64,000 nucleotides of DNA, taken from the NCBI GenBank assembly GCA_011774835.1, contig JAACAK010000046.1:1-64000 (forward strand), written 5' to 3'. Origin of the DNA: Candidatus Kutchimonas denitrificans. Its GTDB lineage: Bacteria; Gemmatimonadota; Gemmatimonadetes; Palauibacterales; KS3-K002. Made by a program: the position numbers and the translations under genes. Positions within the stretch are counted from its first letter, which is position 1. Each line of letters opens with the position of its first letter. This document shows, piece by piece, positions 60,148 to 64,000 of this stretch. The notes under the pieces are model-generated. The model was given only the letters and a program-made list of their open reading frames with translations, was not told the origin of the DNA and did not search any database.

Positions 60148-61529
60148 TGAAGAACGGAGCGAACGTCTGGTCCGAGCGCCGCGTCGGCGTGCTGGGGCTG
60201 GGTCGCAGCGGCCGGGCCGCCACCCGGCTGCTCGCCGGGGCCGGGGCGGAGGTCTACGCCAGCGACAGGGCATACTCTGCCGAGCTGCGGGCCTGGGGCG
60301 ACAAGATCAGCGCTCCCCGGGTCGAGGTGGAGCTGGGTGGGCACGACGTGGCGCGGCTCGAGACATGTGACGTCCTGGTGGTCAGTCCCGGGATCGCGCC
60401 GACCGCCGACGTCCTGCAGTCGCCCGAGGTGCGGGGGATCCCTCTCATCTCGGAGATCGAGCTGGCCTACGGGTTCATCGACGCGCCGCTCATCGCGGTG
60501 ACGGGGACCAACGGCAAGACGACGACCACGGCGTGGATCGGCTCGCTGCTGCAGCGGGCAGGCCTGAGGGTGGGCGTGGGCGGCAACATCGGGCTGGCGC
60601 TCTCGGAGCTCGCGGCCGAAGCGGTGGACTACGAGTGGATCGTGGTCGAGGTCAGCTCGTTCCAGCTGGTCTACACCCGAAGCTTCAAGCCGGCGGTCGG
60701 CGTCCTGCTGAACCTCTATCCCGACCACATCGACTGGCACGGGACCGAGGCGGAGTACTACGCGGCCAAGCGGCGCCTGTTCGAGAACGCCGACGCCGAC
60801 AGCCGCTGGGTGCTGAACGGTGAAGACAGCAAGGTGCTGGATCTGGCCGCCGGTCAGCCCGGGACCGCCCGCCACTTTCGCGTGGAATCGCCGCTGGCCA
60901 ACGGCGTGGACGGCGCGTACCTGGCGCCGGACGGCATGCTGGTGATGCGGATCGCGGGGCAGGAGATCGAGCTCGTCGCCGCCGACGGGCTGAAGACGCT
61001 GGGCCTGCACAACGTGGCCAACGCGCTGGCCAGCAGCATCGCCGCCAGCTACGCCCAGGTCCCGACCGAGGCGATCCGCGACGGGCTGCGCGACTTCGAG
61101 CCGTTGCCGCATCGGCTGCAGCCGGTTGCCGAGACGGACGGCGTACTATTCATCAACGATTCGAAGGCGACGAACGTCGCCTCGGCGCGCGTGGCGCTCC
61201 GTGCCATGGATCGGCCGGTCGTGCTGCTGCTGGGCGGCCGCGCCAAGGGCGAGAGCTTCGCGTCGCTGATCCCCGAGATGAAGGGACGGGTACGGTCGGT
61301 CATTGCGTTCGGCGAGGCCGGCGAACGGGTCGAGGCGGAGTTGGACGACGCGGTGGCCGTGATTCGGGTTCAGGACGGGTTTGCCGATGCCGTGCGGGCG
61401 GCGGCGGAGTCGGCCCGGCCGGGTGACGTGGTTCTCCTGGCTCCCGCGTGCGCCAGCTTCGACATGTTTCGCGACTATGAGGAGCGCGGCGCGCGGTTCG
61501 CCGAGCTGGCAAGGCAGTTGGTGGCATGA
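60144..61529 (+). CDS. murD: UDP-MurNAc-L-alanine:D-glutamate ligase (MurD)
   Basis: Adds D-Glu to UDP-MurNAc-L-Ala. 461 residues with a Rossmann-like N-terminal domain (VGVLGLGRSGRAATRLL), SPGI, ATP site AVTGTNGKTTTTAW, VEVSSFQL, LYPDHIDWHG and PHRLQPVAETDGVLFINDSKATN. The start overlaps mraY; an in-frame extension upstream runs through mraY and is rejected. It overlaps ftsW by ATGA. Confidence 0.96.
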   Translation: MMKNGANVWSERRVGVLGLGRSGRAATRLLAGAGAEVYASDRAYSAELRAWGDKISAPRVEVELGGHDVARLETCDVLVVSPGIAPTADVLQSPEVRGIPLISEIELAYGFIDAPLIAVTGTNGKTTTTAWIGSLLQRAGLRVGVGGNIGLALSELAAEAVDYEWIVVEVSSFQLVYTRSFKPAVGVLLNLYPDHIDWHGTEAEYYAAKRRLFENADADSRWVLNGEDSKVLDLAAGQPGTARHFRVESPLANGVDGAYLAPDGMLVMRIAGQEIELVAADGLKTLGLHNVANALASSIAASYAQVPTEAIRDGLRDFEPLPHRLQPVAETDGVLFINDSKATNVASARVALRAMDRPVVLLLGGRAKGESFASLIPEMKGRVRSVIAFGEAGERVEAELDDAVAVIRVQDGFADAVRAAAESARPGDVVLLAPACASFDMFRDYEERGARFAELARQLVA

Positions 61530-62671
61530 GGGATCTCGTGGGCGCGGTGACGGTCGACGCCTATGTGCCCGCCGCGGGCAGTGCGCGGCGCGATGCGGGT
61601 GCGTTGCTGGCGGTGGCCATCTTCCTGGTCCTCGTCGGTCTGCTCACGGTCTACAGCTCCAGCTCGTTCTCTGCCCAGCGGGAGGGGCTGCCCGACCACT
61701 TCTTCCTGCGGCAGCAGGCCAGCCGGGCGCTGGTCGGGCTCATCGCCCTCTACGTCCTGGCCCGGGTCGATTATCGCGTCTACCGGCCGCTGGCCTGGCC
61801 GCTCCTCGGTGCGACCGTGCTGGCGCTGCTCCTGCTGGTGCTGCCGGGCACCGAGGCGATCGCGCCGCCGCGGAACGGGGCGCGCCGCTGGCTGGAGCTG
61901 GGCGTGAGCGTGCAGCCGTCGGAGATCGCCAAGCTGACCATGGTCATCTGGGCGGCGGCCCTGGCGGTGAAGAAAGGCGAGCGGCTACGCAGCCTGCGCT
62001 GGGGGCTGGCGGCGTACGGCGTCATCTGCGCCGTGGTCGGCTTTCTGATCATGCTGGAGCCGGATCTGTCGTCGGTGGCGCTGATCGGACTGCTCTGCGC
62101 CATCGTGCTGTTCGCGGCGGGCGCGCGCATCGGCCACTTCATCCTGATCGGCCTCGCCGCCGTCCCGATCTTCTGGGAGGTGATCCGCTCGGCCAGCTAC
62201 CGGGTGGCCCGGCTGGTCACGTTCCTGAACGTCGGCTCGGACCCGCAGGGCGCCGGCTACCAGCTCCACCAGTCGCTGATCGCCGTCGGCTCCGGCGGAA
62301 TGTTCGGAGTGGGGTACGGCGAGAGCACGCAGAAGTTCTTTCTGCCGGAGCCGCACAACGATTTCGCCTTCGCGATCGTGGCGGAGGAGTGGGGGCTGAT
62401 CGGCGTGACGGCGGTGGCGATCGCGGTCGCCCTGATCGGATTTCTCGGTCTGAGGATCGCGCGGCGTGCCCCGGACGCTTTCGGCTTTCTGTTGGCGGTG
62501 GGGCTGACGGCGCTGATCGTGGTGAGCGCTCTGATACACATGTGCGTGACGATGGCCCTGCTGCCGACCACCGGCATCACGCTGCCGTTCATCAGCTACG
62601 GCGGCTCGAGCCTGGTGGTGTCGCTGGCGGCGGTGGGGATGCTCTTGAACATAGGAAGTTGGCGAGCCTGA
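61526..62671 (+). CDS. ftsW: Septal peptidoglycan polymerase FtsW
   Basis: SEDS-family glycosyltransferase that polymerises lipid II at the septum with the FtsI-type PBP. 381 residues with about ten membrane helices. Family blocks: GARRWLELGVSVQPSEIAKL, LIMLEPDLSSVAL, GAGYQLHQSLIAVGSGGMFGVGYG, PEPHNDFAFAIVAEEWG and TTGITLPFISYGGSSL. The catalytic Asp region in EPDLSS is present. Location between murD and murG is standard. Confidence 0.95.
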   Translation: MRDLVGAVTVDAYVPAAGSARRDAGALLAVAIFLVLVGLLTVYSSSSFSAQREGLPDHFFLRQQASRALVGLIALYVLARVDYRVYRPLAWPLLGATVLALLLLVLPGTEAIAPPRNGARRWLELGVSVQPSEIAKLTMVIWAAALAVKKGERLRSLRWGLAAYGVICAVVGFLIMLEPDLSSVALIGLLCAIVLFAAGARIGHFILIGLAAVPIFWEVIRSASYRVARLVTFLNVGSDPQGAGYQLHQSLIAVGSGGMFGVGYGESTQKFFLPEPHNDFAFAIVAEEWGLIGVTAVAIAVALIGFLGLRIARRAPDAFGFLLAVGLTALIVVSALIHMCVTMALLPTTGITLPFISYGGSSLVVSLAAVGMLLNIGSWRA

Positions 62672-62675
62672 CGAC

Positions 62676-63824
62676 GTGGACCACCGTGCGATCATCGCGG
62701 GCGGTGGAACGGGCGGGCACCTGTACCCGGCCCTCAACCTGGCGGAGGCGCTCGCGCGCCGCGCCAAAAGAGGGGGAGAATCGATCGATGTCTTGCTGGT
62801 CGGAGCGCAGCGGGGAGTGGAGGCGCGGGTTCTCGCCGAGCGCGGCGTACCGCACCGGCTGCTGCCACTCGAGCCGATCCACCGGTCTCGGCCGTGGCGC
62901 AACTGGCGGCTGGTCCCGTCGGCTTTCGCCAGCAGCCGCGCGATCCTGCGGCTGTTCCGGGAGTTCGAGCCCGATCTCGTCGTGGGCACCGGCGGCTATG
63001 CCGCGGGGCCCGTAGTGGCCTGGGCGCTCCTGCGGGGGCTGCCCACAGCGATACAGGAGCAGAACAGCTATCCGGGTCTGACGACCCGCTGGTTGGCACC
63101 GTACGTGGATCAAATACACCTGGGATATGGGGAGGCGATGAGGATGTTGTGGCCAGGTCCAAACACCGATGTTCGAGTTCATGGCAACCCGATCCGCTGG
63201 CCTGAAGAGAGGCCGCACCCGGAAGTCGTAAGGCAGGAGTTCGGGCTCGGGCCCGGACGCGTCGTGCTGGTGATCGGCGGCAGCCAGGGCGCCGCGCCGC
63301 TGAACGAAGCGCTACTCGCCGCGCTGGGCGTGATGAACGCCGGGCGCTTGCCGCCGTTGCCGGCGGACGCGCAGCTGCTCTGGGCGACGGGCCCCGCTCA
63401 CTTCAAGGAAGTGCGTCGCCGGCTGGAGCCGTTGCGTGGCCGGGTCGCCGTCCGAACCGTCCCGTACATCTCGGAGGTCGAGCGGGCGCTATCGATCACG
63501 TCCCTGGCCGTATCCCGGGCGGGCGCGCTGGCCCTCTCGGAGCTGTGCGCCTGGGGCGTCCCATCGGTGCTGGTGCCGCTGCCGCACGCGGCAGCCGACC
63601 ACCAGCGGATGAACGCCCGGTCGCTGGCCGCGGACGGGGCGGCGGTGGTGGTCGAGGAGCGGGACATGCGGAACGACCCCGGATCCCTGTGGCAAACCAT
63701 CGTTCACCTGCTGCAGGGCGCCACCTTGCTGGAGGAGATGGGCGCCGCCTCTCAGGCGCGCGGCCGACCGAGAGCGGCCGATGCCATCGCCGACGACCTG
63801 TGGCGTCTGATGGAGGATCGTTGA
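62676..63824 (+). CDS. murG: UDP-GlcNAc:lipid I N-acetylglucosaminyltransferase (MurG)
   Basis: Peripheral inner-membrane GT-B enzyme that converts lipid I to lipid II. 382 residues. GGGTGGHLYPALNLAEAL at the N-terminus, VVGTGGYAAGPVV, QEQNSYPG, VIGGSQGAAPLNEAL and the C-terminal SRAGALALSELCAWGVPSVLVPLP are canonical. GTG start at 62676, four bases after ftsW. It overlaps murC at TTGA. Confidence 0.95.
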   Translation: MDHRAIIAGGGTGGHLYPALNLAEALARRAKRGGESIDVLLVGAQRGVEARVLAERGVPHRLLPLEPIHRSRPWRNWRLVPSAFASSRAILRLFREFEPDLVVGTGGYAAGPVVAWALLRGLPTAIQEQNSYPGLTTRWLAPYVDQIHLGYGEAMRMLWPGPNTDVRVHGNPIRWPEERPHPEVVRQEFGLGPGRVVLVIGGSQGAAPLNEALLAALGVMNAGRLPPLPADAQLLWATGPAHFKEVRRRLEPLRGRVAVRTVPYISEVERALSITSLAVSRAGALALSELCAWGVPSVLVPLPHAAADHQRMNARSLAADGAAVVVEERDMRNDPGSLWQTIVHLLQGATLLEEMGAASQARGRPRAADAIADDLWRLMEDR

Positions 63825-64000
63825 GAGTCGATCACGGTATCGTCGAGCTGATCGAGGACGGCGCCCGGATCCACCTGATGGGGATCGGTGGGGCCGGCAT
63901 GGCCGGGCTCGGTACCCTCGCGCAGGCGCTGGGGGCCGCGGTGGACGGCTGCGACCTGGAGCCGGGCGCGGCCGCCCGCGGACTCCTCGATCGCGGGATC
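63821..64000 (+). CDS. murC: UDP-MurNAc:L-alanine ligase MurC, N-terminal part (cut by window end)
   Basis: Only the first 60 codons are visible. TTG 63821 overlaps the murG stop (TTGA) with TGGAGGATCG upstream. The opening contains IHLMGIGGAGMAGLGTLAQALG, the nucleotide-binding start of MurC, followed by VDGCDLEPG. MurC adds L-Ala to UDP-MurNAc. Continues beyond 64000. Confidence 0.9.
   Translation, partial: MRVDHGIVELIEDGARIHLMGIGGAGMAGLGTLAQALGAAVDGCDLEPGAAARGLLDRGI

Overview
The window is a high-GC, densely packed bacterial chromosome segment with almost no accessory DNA. A TonB/ExbB/ExbD module, prepilin-like genes and a meso-DAP-type MurE (DNPR motif) indicate a diderm. The IleRS is the Bacteroidetes-like form. 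It is found together with a DUF3098-like protein, DUF4388/PATAN proteins, DivIVA, CdaA and the order rpsU-tilS-hpt-ftsH-folP-cdaA-exbBDD-tonB-yggS-divIVA-punA-ileS-dksA-lspA-rluD. This points to the FCB side of the tree, most likely Gemmatimonadota or a close relative. That placement is inference from gene content and was not tested by phylogeny.

Layout. 1-3.9 kb: a small lipoprotein, hisA (minus), a 109-bp imperfect palindrome, hutH and a GlsB/YeaQ-type membrane protein. 4.0-8.3 kb: an operon of five prepilin-like proteins, the last two being a tandem duplication. 8.4-14.6 kb: a degenerate-receiver diguanylate cyclase, a quinone oxidoreductase, an exported protein with two GxHWD half-repeats, yqeC with an Asp-box (BNR) protein that lacks a normal start codon, and a major-type type IV pilin. 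14.8-16.7 kb: a small membrane protein and NDH-2. 16.8-32.6 kb: housekeeping genes (rpsU, tilS, hpt, ftsH, folP, cdaA, exbB-exbD-exbD-tonB, yggS, divIVA, punA, ileS, dksA, lspA, rluD). 32.6-48.2 kb: one long, overlapping chemosensory/polarity operon. 48.4-51.8 kb: a membrane metallopeptidase, a small membrane protein, tRNA-Val(TAC) and a secreted TPR protein. 51.9-64.0 kb: the dcw cluster mraZ-rsmH-ftsL-ftsI-murE-murF-mraY-murD-ftsW-murG-murC, with murC cut by the window end.

The most unusual block is 32.6-48.2 kb. It starts at a very good sigma70-type promoter overlapping the rluD stop. It contains cheW-cheY-cheA-cheC, a 906-residue TPR protein, two paralogous PATAN/DUF4388-TPR proteins, three consecutive Roadblock/LC7 proteins, an MglA GTPase, a DnaA-type AAA+ ATPase without the DnaA DNA-binding domain, cheR, cheD, cheB and a double-CheW protein with a lysine-rich tail. 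No receptor gene is present. The simplest reading is a chemosensory array wired directly to an MglA/MglB polarity switch, probably controlling type IV pili or surface motility, with the DnaA-like ATPase as a new component. Prepilin-like genes lie elsewhere in the window (4.2-8.3 and 14.2-14.6 kb). Motifs sharing GCGGTCAAA lie upstream of the 4-kb operon and in the divergent region next to the pilin.
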